From NCBI GenBank assembly GCA_937916125.1, contig CALGGE010000070.1:1-22834 (forward strand): a DNA stretch of 22,834 bases, written 5' to 3'. This stretch comes from an uncultured Elusimicrobia bacterium (lineage in GTDB: Bacteria; Elusimicrobiota; Endomicrobiia; Endomicrobiales; Endomicrobiaceae). The notes under the pieces are model-generated. The model had not been told where the DNA came from and did no database searches. It saw only the letters and a list, made by a program, of their open reading frames with translations. Made by a program: the position numbers and the translations under genes. Within the stretch, counting starts at the first letter, position 1; every line of letters starts with the position of its first letter. Positions 7,991-15,387 of this stretch are shown piece by piece.

Positions 7991-8038
7991 GTTGAACGGT
8001 TAAAAAGTTTTTATCGTTCAACTTTTCAACCGTTCAAC
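7991..8038 (-). repeat. Long hairpin in the argG-argH spacer (possible terminator or repeat element)
   Basis: The arms 7991-8009 and 8020-8038 are complementary over 19 positions with a single mismatch, enclosing a 10-nt loop. A further partial copy of one arm (TTTTCAACCGTTT) follows at about 8040-8052. In the minus direction this is 30 nt past the argG stop codon, but no clear T run follows, so it is a poor classical terminator. Half of it recurs beside the ftsZ stop (11178-11209), which points to an interspersed repeat. The rest of the 7856-8068 spacer shows only the candidate argH promoter. Confidence 0.6.
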
Positions 8039-8068
8039 ATTTTCAACCGTTTTTATATAAATTATAGT

Positions 8069-9268
8069 TTATTTCCTCAAGAGTGCCTGAACTTTCGTCG
8101 GCAATCCGAAAAGATTAATAAATCCTTCGGCATCTTTATGATTATAAATTTCATCTTTGTCAAAAGTTGCAAGTTCTTCCCAATAAAGAGGGCTTTTTGC
8201 TTTTCTTGATACTACGGTCATATTTCCTTTATACAATTTAACCGTTACCGAACCGGTAACATATTTCTGGGTTACGTCAACAAAAGCATCAAGAGCTTCC
8301 CTTAAAGGATTAAACCACAAACCGTTATATGCAAGTTCCGCATATTTATGAGCAATTAATTCTTTATAATGAGCCGTATCTCTGTCAACCGTCATTGTTT
8401 CAAGTTCGTTATGTGCAAAGTACAAAAGCGTTGCTGCGGGAGCCTCATATACGCCTCTGGACTTCATACCGACAAGTCTGTTCTCGATAATATCAATTCT
8501 GCCGATACCGTTTGCACCTGCAACATCGTTAAGTTTCTGAACCAAAGAGACAGGATCGAAAGTTTTTCCGTTAATAGCTACGGGAATACCTTTAACAAAA
8601 TCAATCTTTACGTAAGTTGCTTTATTTGGAGCGTCTTTCGCGGAAACCGTCATTTGGAACATATCTTCATCCCATTCGTTTTCCGTATCTTCCAAAACTC
8701 CGCCCTCATAAGAAATGTGCCAAAGATTTGCATCGGAAGAATAAGGTTTTGCTTTTGTTACGGGGACAGGAATGCCTCTTTTTTTAGCATAGTCTATCGC
8801 ATCGTTTCTTGATTTAATATCCCATATTCTCCAAGGAGCAATAATTTTTGCATTAGGCATCAATGCTTTAAATGCAAGTTCAAAACGAACCTGATCATTT
8901 CCTTTTCCCGTTGCACCGTGACAAATTGCGTCGGCTTTTTCTTTCTTTGCTATTTCAACGATTTTCTTTGCGATAACCGGTCTTGCCAAAGAAGTTCCGA
9001 GCAGATATCTGTTTTCATAAAGTGCATTTGCCTTTATCGCAGGAAATATATAATCCGTTACAAATTCTTTTTTAGCGTCGATAACATAACATTTTGAAGC
9101 ACCTGTTCTCTTTGCCTTTTCTTTAAGACCTATAACTTCTTTATCCTGCCCTACATTTACGCAACAAGCGATAACTTCGGCATTGTAAGTCTCTTTTATC
9201 CATGATAAAATGATGGATGTGTCCAACCCGCCCGAATAGGCTACTACTACTTTTTTGATGTCTGCCAT
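8069..9268 (-). CDS. argG: Argininosuccinate synthase
   Basis: The enzyme joins citrulline and aspartate using ATP, giving argininosuccinate, in the cytoplasm. The 399-residue sequence has the N-type ATP pyrophosphatase loop VAYSGGLDTS (9-18), the block GATGKGNDQVRFE (118-130) and APWRIWD (144-150), all diagnostic of ArgG. Its length is normal for the family. The ATG lies 22 nt inside the 3' end of argD with a purine-rich GGGGGA upstream, so translation is probably coupled. The product feeds ArgH, encoded 213 nt downstream. The gene before it (ArgD) acts earlier in the same pathway. Ornithine carbamoyltransferase, needed between the two, is not in this window. Confidence 0.98.
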   Translation of the reverse strand: MADIKKVVVAYSGGLDTSIILSWIKETYNAEVIACCVNVGQDKEVIGLKEKAKRTGASKCYVIDAKKEFVTDYIFPAIKANALYENRYLLGTSLARPVIAKKIVEIAKKEKADAICHGATGKGNDQVRFELAFKALMPNAKIIAPWRIWDIKSRNDAIDYAKKRGIPVPVTKAKPYSSDANLWHISYEGGVLEDTENEWDEDMFQMTVSAKDAPNKATYVKIDFVKGIPVAINGKTFDPVSLVQKLNDVAGANGIGRIDIIENRLVGMKSRGVYEAPAATLLYFAHNELETMTVDRDTAHYKELIAHKYAELAYNGLWFNPLREALDAFVDVTQKYVTGSVTVKLYKGNMTVVSRKAKSPLYWEELATFDKDEIYNHKDAEGFINLFGLPTKVQALLRK

Positions 9269-10449
9269 TTTAATGCATCCCCCAATATTTTGATTGTTTT
9301 GTCTATATCTTTTTTTGTTATAACAAACGGCGGTAAAAACCTTAACACTTTTCCCTGTGTGCAGTTTATTAACAATCCGTTATTGATACAAAATTCTACA
9401 ATATCTTTGCCCGGAAAATCAAGTTCTACACCTACCAACAATCCTAAATTTCTGATTTCTTTAATGCAAGAAAATTTTTTCTTAAGTTCGTTTAACCCTT
9501 TAACAAAATATTTTGCCTTTGCGGAAATATCTTTTAGAAGTTTCGGAGTTATCTGTTTGAATACTGCCGTTGCAGCCGCACAAGATACCGGATTGCCGCC
9601 GAAAGTGGAACCGTGATCCCCGTAATTAAAAACTTCGGCAACTTTTTTATCCGCAACAACCGCACCTAAAGGCAACCCGTTTGCAATCGATTTTGCCAGC
9701 GTAAAAATATCAGGTTTTATACCGTAATTCTGCCATGCAAAAGTTCTGCCCGTTCTTGCCATACCGCACTGAATCTCGTCACAAATTAAAAGAATATCAT
9801 TTTTATCGCAAAGCTTTCTCAATTCCTGCACAAACTTTTTATCGGCGATATATATTCCGCCCTCACCCTGAACAAGCTCTATCATTACGGCAACGGTTTT
9901 TTTATTTATTAACTTTTTAACGGAATCGATATTATTAAATTCCGCAAAAACAAATTTCTCCTGCAGAGGTTTGAATGGCGTATGAAACTTTTCCTGACCG
10001 GTTGCCGCCAAAGTAGCAAGCGTCCTTCCGTGAAAAGAATTTTTAAATGCTATTATTTCGTACCTTTTTGTTCCGTCCTTCAACGGACTGTCGGAACCCC
10101 ACTTTCTTGCAATTTTTATTGCACCCTCATTTGCTTCCGCACCCGTATTTGCAAGAAACACTCTTCCGTTTTTAAAAGATTTTTCAAGTATTGCCTTAGC
10201 CGCATCAACCTGAGGTTTGGAATAATAAACATTTGAACAATGAACAAACAAATCCAATTGTTTTTTAATGGCCGAAATCACTGCGGGATTGCCGTGTCCT
10301 AAAGAGCATACGCTTATCCCGGAAAAGAAATCAAGATATTTTTTACCGTTTTCATCCCAGACATACTGACCTTTGGCTCTTTTGACCGAGACATTATATC
10401 TTTTATATGTCTTCATTAAATATTTATTTTCAAGTTGTTGAGTGTTCAT
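9247..10449 (-). CDS. argD: Acetylornithine aminotransferase (PLP-dependent, class III)
   Basis: This 400-residue class III aminotransferase converts N-acetylglutamate semialdehyde to N-acetylornithine with glutamate as amino donor. In many bacteria the same enzyme also serves lysine synthesis. Visible landmarks are GAEANEGAIKIARKW (103-117), SFHGRT (138-143), ELVQGEGGI (191-199), the PLP-ring Asp in CDEIQCGM (Asp224) and the Schiff-base Lys253 in LAKSIANGLPLGAV. GSTFGGNPVSCAAA further on is also typical of ArgD. An excellent ribosome binding site (AAAGGAGATAT) precedes the ATG. It overlaps argG by 22 nt, forming an argD-argG pair. The symbol follows sequence and context. A related ornithine or succinylornithine aminotransferase is less likely next to argG. 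Confidence 0.93.
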   Translation of the reverse strand: MNTQQLENKYLMKTYKRYNVSVKRAKGQYVWDENGKKYLDFFSGISVCSLGHGNPAVISAIKKQLDLFVHCSNVYYSKPQVDAAKAILEKSFKNGRVFLANTGAEANEGAIKIARKWGSDSPLKDGTKRYEIIAFKNSFHGRTLATLAATGQEKFHTPFKPLQEKFVFAEFNNIDSVKKLINKKTVAVMIELVQGEGGIYIADKKFVQELRKLCDKNDILLICDEIQCGMARTGRTFAWQNYGIKPDIFTLAKSIANGLPLGAVVADKKVAEVFNYGDHGSTFGGNPVSCAAATAVFKQITPKLLKDISAKAKYFVKGLNELKKKFSCIKEIRNLGLLVGVELDFPGKDIVEFCINNGLLINCTQGKVLRFLPPFVITKKDIDKTIKILGDALKWQTSKK

Positions 10450-10484
10450 TATATCTCCTTTCTTTTCATTTTTGTCACGGTTAT

Positions 10485-11144
10485 TTACGAAATTTTTATC
10501 AACGACATCATTCGTCCGTCAGTTTTTTCTCTTCTGTACGAGTAAAACATTTCATATTCATGACATGTACAGTGCGAAGATGTATAAACTTTCGCTATAT
10601 TTAATTTTTTCATTTGTGCTTGTGCCTGCTTGGCAAGAGAAAGATATTCTTTCTTTGGACCGACATTAAATATTTTCTTTAAATCCTCTCCCACCCGATA
10701 ACAGCACTCTCTTATATGCGGACCTATATATGCAAAAATATCGGACGGACTTATACCGAAATCACGCAAGAAACTTATTACGGCACTTTCTATTATACCT
10801 TCCGCCAAACCTCGCCAGCCCGAATGAATAAGAGAGACTACGGAATAATCTCTCGACGTAAAAAATATCGGCATACAATCTGCCGTAAATATACACAAAT
10901 AAATATCTTTGTCGTTTGTTATAAGTCCGTCGCAGGATTCAATAAAATTTCCGCAATCTTTGTGAGAAACTTTTTTTACAAGCGTTCCGTGTATTTGATT
11001 TGCAAAAACTATTTTACTTTCGCCTATTCCGACAGATTTACAGAAAATTTTTCTTTCTTCGGCATTTTTCATATTACCGCAAAATTTCGTTGTAGTTAAA
11101 TGCCAAATATTAAAATTATTTTCAACGATAATTTTATTATCCAT
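10485..11144 (-). CDS. pgeF: Peptidoglycan editing factor / multicopper oxidase-like (YfiH/YlmD/PgeF)
   Basis: This 219-residue protein belongs to the YfiH/YlmD/LACC1 family. Members are credited with purine-nucleoside phosphorylase/deaminase activity and, in E. coli, with preventing misincorporation at the first stem-peptide position of murein (PgeF). The metal ligand set is present: His52 in NQIHG, Cys90 in TADCMPIF and His107 in IHSGWRGLAEGI. The block GPHIRECCYRVGED (141-154) is also diagnostic. Its place directly after ftsZ recalls the ylmD position behind ftsZ in many Gram-positive genomes and fits a murein-related role. The ATG has only a weak GAG upstream. A 63-nt spacer with a repeat separates it from ftsZ, and 35 nt separate it from argD. 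Confidence 0.92.
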   Translation of the reverse strand: MDNKIIVENNFNIWHLTTTKFCGNMKNAEERKIFCKSVGIGESKIVFANQIHGTLVKKVSHKDCGNFIESCDGLITNDKDIYLCIFTADCMPIFFTSRDYSVVSLIHSGWRGLAEGIIESAVISFLRDFGISPSDIFAYIGPHIRECCYRVGEDLKKIFNVGPKKEYLSLAKQAQAQMKKLNIAKVYTSSHCTCHEYEMFYSYRREKTDGRMMSLIKIS

Positions 11145-11177
11145 TACAATACTCTATATAAAATTTACTTCACGAAT

Positions 11178-11209
11178 CGGTTGTACGGTTGAAGAGCCTT
11201 TTTATCGTT
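11178..11209 (-). repeat. Degenerate copy of the argG-argH spacer repeat, abutting the ftsZ stop codon
   Basis: The plus strand here (cggttgtacggttgaagag then cctttttatcgtt) matches 7989-8018 at all but about three positions plus a 2-nt gap. The shared block ends within the ftsZ stop codon. In this copy the second hairpin arm is eroded or lies within the ftsZ C-terminal codons. Confidence 0.55.
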
Positions 11210-12299
11210 ACAGTCTTCTCGGTCTGTGAACTTCGCATGCGGGCTGAGCAAAAGGATCTCTGTTTTTCTCCTTAAAATCCATCTCCTGCTGAGTATGCTT
11301 CATCTCTTTTGTTTCTTCCTGTTGGGCATTTTCGAATAAATCTTTTGCCGGTTCATCTTTCTTTTGAAAAGAAGCTATTATTGCAACTTTTATTTTGGTA
11401 TTCAAATTATCGTCTATCACATAACCAGGCTTTATTGAGGGTTTATTTTTGCATTTTTGCATCAAATCGTCTTTAATTTTTTTCATATCACCGACGGTAA
11501 ACTCGTTTTGTTTCGAACAGAACGCATTGAATAATATGGCATTTGCTTCGGTAATATCTCCCCCCTCCACAAACTGATTAAGCAAAGCTTTACCGTAAGC
11601 CTCACCTAAAGTCTGTCCGTCACCAAGAGCAATTATTGCGTATTCGGATTTTGTCAGCACTTCCTTAACGTCCGCAAAATCTATATTAATTTCTCCCGTC
11701 TTTGTTATCGTATCGGTTATTGACTCAATTGATATTCTTAAAACATCATCTATGTACTTAAAAGATTCTCTGTAATGAGTTTTTTCATCTATTAAAGAAA
11801 ATATTTTATCGTTGGGAATTATTATCAACGCATCGGTATATTCTTTAAGTTTGGCAATACCTTTATTTGCATTTTGAATTCTTTTAGGACCTTCCATCTC
11901 AAACGGTCTCGTTACAACACCGACGGTAAGTATCCCCTTTTCTTTTGCAAGTTTAGCAATAATGGGGGCAGTTCCGGTTCCCGTTCCTCCGCCCATACCT
12001 GTAGTAATAAAAACCATATCGGCACCGCTTAAAATATCCTTTAACTTTTCTTCATCCTCTTCGGCATACTTCCGTGCTTTCTCCGGGTCTCCTCCGACAC
12101 CCTGTCCGTCTTCGCCCAGCTGGATTTTATTATCGGTACTTGCTTGTCTTAAACTTTCCTTATCCGTATTAACGGCATAAAACTCCACATTCGAAACATT
12201 TGCCGCTATCATCCTGTTAACGGCATTTACACCTCCGCCGCCGACGCCGATAATTTTAATATTCGCCGCTTGTTGTTTACTTGGTAATATTATATCCAT
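11208..12299 (-). CDS. ftsZ: Cell division GTPase FtsZ
   Basis: This tubulin-like GTPase forms the Z ring at midcell. The 363-residue sequence has GVGGGGVNAVNRM (18-30), YAVNTD (41-46), the tubulin signature GMGGGTGTG (101-109), RPFEMEG (131-137) and the T7 catalytic loop INIDFADVK (204-212) with Asp207. The GTPase core is therefore intact. The region normally reading close to GlGAGanP is altered to GQGVGGDPEKARKYAEED. The charged linker (about 310-350) ends in DPFAQPACEVHRPRRL. The usual C-terminal peptide that binds FtsA and ZipA (pattern D.PaFLR) cannot be recognised. The ATG has GGAG upstream and lies 26 nt after ftsA. A repeat element begins at the stop codon. Confidence 0.97.
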   Translation of the reverse strand: MDIILPSKQQAANIKIIGVGGGGVNAVNRMIAANVSNVEFYAVNTDKESLRQASTDNKIQLGEDGQGVGGDPEKARKYAEEDEEKLKDILSGADMVFITTGMGGGTGTGTAPIIAKLAKEKGILTVGVVTRPFEMEGPKRIQNANKGIAKLKEYTDALIIIPNDKIFSLIDEKTHYRESFKYIDDVLRISIESITDTITKTGEINIDFADVKEVLTKSEYAIIALGDGQTLGEAYGKALLNQFVEGGDITEANAILFNAFCSKQNEFTVGDMKKIKDDLMQKCKNKPSIKPGYVIDDNLNTKIKVAIIASFQKKDEPAKDLFENAQQEETKEMKHTQQEMDFKEKNRDPFAQPACEVHRPRRL

Positions 12300-12325
12300 T
12301 ATATTGTCTCCGTTATGATATATCT

Positions 12326-13555
12326 TTAAATATAATCTTTAAGCCAACCTGCCAATCCTCCGAAAAACCCTTTTGTTTTTCTTTCGGACTTAACAAAATT
12401 TTTTGCTTCGTTTTTTATTACCGAAAGTGCCGTCGTATATACCTGACTATCCAACATATTTTTATCCGAACAAACAACGTCTTCATCGGTAAAGTTTGCA
12501 ATTTTGGCTACCGTGTTGAAATATTTTTCAAAAGCTTCCGGCATACCTCTTAACAATGCACCCGCTCCGGTAAGAATAAATCCGCCGACATACTCGTCAA
12601 CCATAATATTTTTTTCTTCCAATTCTTCTGCCAGTTTACCGAGTTGCAAATCTATCTGAGGTTTGATAATATCAACGAGCTGTCTTTTGGTTAAAGGCTG
12701 TTTCTTACCGTTATACGTGGTATATTCTATTTCAACGTTTTCGCCTTCGCTGATCAAATCTTCCAATATAACACCATAAGTTTCCTTTATATGAGAAGCT
12801 TCTTTTTGATTAACTTTCAATTCTTTTATTATATCTCTTGTAACATAATATGAACCGAAATTCAATTCAAAACAACATTTTATTTTTCCCTCACGATAAA
12901 CAACAACACCTGTTGACATATCTCCGATATCGACAAATATACAATTGTTCTTTTTATCCTCTTTGGAAACAAGCACATCGCTGATGGAACTGTAGCCGTA
13001 TTTTAATAAAGGATCATTTGCGGCCTTTCTGATATTATTCATATTATTTTTTGTTCCCACAACCACAATCGCCATAAGTTCCAAATATTTCCCGCTCATT
13101 CCGACAGGATCAACGACTTTTTGATCTTCATCTATAATATACTGTTGAGGAATAATATCAACTATTTCTTTTTTTTCTTCGATTTTATTGTTTTCTTCCA
13201 GTCTTACCCTGATATCTTCGACTGTATCTCTTGTTATTTCCACTTCGTATTCTTCGGCAATTTTATATCTTGCCCCCGCATTAAATACTTCAATCAAAGA
13301 ACCTCTTATTGCACAGAGAACATAATCGAATTCTTTTATAAAGAAATCTCTTTCGGCATTGATAAAGAATTTTTCTATCGTATATTTTGCATCCTGTATC
13401 GCGGTAATCGCACCGTCTTTAATACCGTCGCAGGAATAAGTGTTTGCCGATAAAACTTCTATTTTTGAGTTTACATTATTGTATTTTGCAATCACACCGT
13501 GTACGGAATTTGTCCCGATATCCAAACTTAAAATATTCAATTCTTCGTTTTCCAT
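12326..13555 (-). CDS. ftsA: Cell division protein FtsA (actin-like membrane tether)
   Basis: This actin-fold ATPase anchors FtsZ to the inner membrane and recruits later divisome proteins. The sequence shows phosphate-1 loop SLDIGTNSVHGVI (10-22), phosphate-2 loop FVDIGDMSTGVVV (207-219) and the adenosine loop GGFILTGAGALLRGM (324-338). A C-terminal amphipathic helix (FFGGLAGWLKDYI) is the usual membrane-targeting sequence. The frame is open from a GTG at 13561. I prefer ATG at 13555 because GGGAG sits 5 nt upstream of it and would be almost adjacent to the GTG. This gives 409 residues, normal for FtsA. It lies between ftsQ (35-nt gap) and ftsZ (26-nt gap), the standard order. Confidence 0.96.
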   Translation of the reverse strand: MENEELNILSLDIGTNSVHGVIAKYNNVNSKIEVLSANTYSCDGIKDGAITAIQDAKYTIEKFFINAERDFFIKEFDYVLCAIRGSLIEVFNAGARYKIAEEYEVEITRDTVEDIRVRLEENNKIEEKKEIVDIIPQQYIIDEDQKVVDPVGMSGKYLELMAIVVVGTKNNMNNIRKAANDPLLKYGYSSISDVLVSKEDKKNNCIFVDIGDMSTGVVVYREGKIKCCFELNFGSYYVTRDIIKELKVNQKEASHIKETYGVILEDLISEGENVEIEYTTYNGKKQPLTKRQLVDIIKPQIDLQLGKLAEELEEKNIMVDEYVGGFILTGAGALLRGMPEAFEKYFNTVAKIANFTDEDVVCSDKNMLDSQVYTTALSVIKNEAKNFVKSERKTKGFFGGLAGWLKDYI

Positions 13556-13590
13556 TTTCACTCCCTAAAACAGCAATTTATAATTTTGCT

Positions 13591-14484
13591 TCATTTTGTT
13601 TCCTGTTCCGCATTTTCGTCGGGAACAACTTTAACTATAATTCTGTCTTTGTTGTTATCCATAAGACTTAAATCTACATACTTCGCGTTTATATTTCTTT
13701 CCGTCAAATCCTTTAATACAAATCTCAACTTGTCGGTTTTTTCTTCGGTTTTTTTATACTGAATATGCCCCCAACATACCGTTTTATCACCCATATTCAA
13801 AATAACATCTTCGGTTTCACCGAACTTTATCTCGGTTATTGCGGGAATAAAATCCGTCATATACGTTTTAAATTGTTCAAAAAAATTCAATAAAGTTTTC
13901 TTTTCTTGTTCATCCGAATATGTAAGAACGGGAATTTTCATATCAAACATATTCCCTCTCAAAGGAAAAGGCTTATTATCAAAATCTAATCCTATTTTAT
14001 TGTCTCCGTCAAGTATAAACACTTCCGGAGTTCTTTCTTCCAAAGAAATTATAATTTTCTTTTCTTTCCAATCCCTTTTTAAGGAAATGTTTTTAAGCTC
14101 GGGTTTTTCTTCCTGCAACTGAGCCTTTGTAGATGCCAAACAAATCTTCAGCATACTGTCACCGACATTAAACGGGATAAGTTTTTTTATTTCCGTTTCG
14201 GTAACATTACCGCAACCGACAACATCAATATCATCTATAAAAAATCTTTCATCGTCATAAAGATATGTTTTTGCATAATTATATGCACGGAATAACAAAA
14301 TAAAAATAAAAACCAAAATTCCCAAAATAAAAATTCTCAAAAAAGTTCTCTTTAAAAATTTAGCCAATTTCGGCATAAAACTTTCTTTGCCGCGTTTTCT
14401 CCCGTAAACAGAGGAAGAAGAGAACTTTCTGACATAAGTTCTTTTACTTTTATATTTTCTTGGTAAAGTTCTTTTCTTTATCAT
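13591..14484 (-). CDS. ftsQ: Cell division protein FtsQ/DivIB with POTRA domain
   Basis: This 297-residue bitopic inner-membrane protein has a strongly basic cytoplasmic N-terminus (MIKKRTLPRKYKSKR and on to about residue 47) and one membrane helix (about 48-66). A POTRA domain (about 81-150) begins FFIDDIDVVGCGNVTETEIKKLI. The C-terminal FtsQ region follows, with TPEVFILDGDNKIGLDFDNKPFPL. FtsQ bridges early and late divisome proteins through FtsB and FtsL and helps control septal murein synthesis. It starts 3 nt after the ddl stop without a clear ribosome binding site, so coupling to ddl is likely. The acidic C-terminal tail (DENAEQETK) is probably disordered. Confidence 0.92.
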   Translation of the reverse strand: MIKKRTLPRKYKSKRTYVRKFSSSSVYGRKRGKESFMPKLAKFLKRTFLRIFILGILVFIFILLFRAYNYAKTYLYDDERFFIDDIDVVGCGNVTETEIKKLIPFNVGDSMLKICLASTKAQLQEEKPELKNISLKRDWKEKKIIISLEERTPEVFILDGDNKIGLDFDNKPFPLRGNMFDMKIPVLTYSDEQEKKTLLNFFEQFKTYMTDFIPAITEIKFGETEDVILNMGDKTVCWGHIQYKKTEEKTDKLRFVLKDLTERNINAKYVDLSLMDNNKDRIIVKVVPDENAEQETK

Positions 14485-14487
14485 TTT

Positions 14488-15387
14488 TTATTTTGCCGAT
14501 TTTAAAATTTCAAAAACCAAACTTTCAAAACTCATTCCGATATGCTTTGCCGCATCGGGAAACAACGAAGTTTTCGTCATGCCCGGCGATGTATTTAATT
14601 CCAAAACATATATTTTGTTATTTTTATCAACTATCATATCTACTCTGCACGTCCCGTTACAACGAAACTCTTCATAAACTTTAACTGCAATTCTTTGAAT
14701 TTGTCTTAAAATTTTTTCGGGCAATCTTGCAGGAATAATATGTTTCGACTGTCCGACGGTATATTTGGACTTAAAATCATAAAACTTCCCTTTAGGGACA
14801 ATCTCTATAACGGGTAAAGGAACTCCGTTCAGAACGCCTGCCGTAACTTCCATACCTTTAATATACTCTTCAACAAAAACTCTGTCTTTATACGAAAATG
14901 CCAGTTCAACGGCTTTTTCAAGCTCTTTTTCATTTTTTACTATCGATATTCCTATAGCGGAACCCTGTGACGCCGGCTTTACTACCGCCGGAAAAGATAT
15001 TTTTTTAAAAGGTTCCGACCTTTCTATAACCGTCCATTTTGGAGTAGGGATATTTGCACATTTAAACATTTTTTTGGAGATAATTTTATCTATACTTGCG
15101 GAACTCGAAAAAACTCCGCACCCGGTATAAGGAATATCCATAAGTTCAAGTAAACCCTGTATTGTACCGTCTTCTCCGGGAGTACCGTGAAGAACAATAT
15201 ACGCCACATCTATTTTTTCTTTCTTTAATTTTTCGACAATATTTTTATCAACGTCTATCAATGCAACTTTAAATCCGAGTTTTTTAACGGCATCATAAAC
15301 CGCCTTACCCGACATTAAAGAAATTTCTCTTTCCGACGATGTTCCGCCGCATAAAACACCGATTTTTTTATTTTCAAGATTTATCAT
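14488..15387 (-). CDS. ddl: D-alanine--D-alanine ligase
   Basis: This ATP-grasp enzyme makes the D-Ala-D-Ala dipeptide that ends the murein stem peptide. The 299-residue sequence has the N-terminal GVLCGGTSSEREISLMSG (10-27), HGTPGEDGTIQGLLE (68-82), IPYTGCG (85-91), the ATP-grasp Lys in FPAVVKPASQGSAIG (132-146) and the metal-binding end ELNTSPGMT (263-271, usually EvNT.PGMT). Its short length matches DdlB-type proteins of dcw clusters. The start codon overlaps the murB stop as ATGA, and GGATGG lies upstream. Substrate choice between D-Ala and D-lactate was not determined. The context gives no sign of vancomycin-resistance genes. Confidence 0.97.
   Translation of the reverse strand: MINLENKKIGVLCGGTSSEREISLMSGKAVYDAVKKLGFKVALIDVDKNIVEKLKKEKIDVAYIVLHGTPGEDGTIQGLLELMDIPYTGCGVFSSSASIDKIISKKMFKCANIPTPKWTVIERSEPFKKISFPAVVKPASQGSAIGISIVKNEKELEKAVELAFSYKDRVFVEEYIKGMEVTAGVLNGVPLPVIEIVPKGKFYDFKSKYTVGQSKHIIPARLPEKILRQIQRIAVKVYEEFRCNGTCRVDMIVDKNNKIYVLELNTSPGMTKTSLFPDAAKHIGMSFESLVFEILKSAK

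Noticed and set aside
8369..8812. Plus-strand open frame of 147 codons within argG
   Set aside because: Antisense to an intact argG. Composition (Cys- and Phe-rich) is typical of a shadow frame.
13556..13561. GTG start of ftsA at 13561
   Set aside because: The ribosome binding site GGGAG would almost touch this GTG but is correctly spaced for the ATG at 13555.
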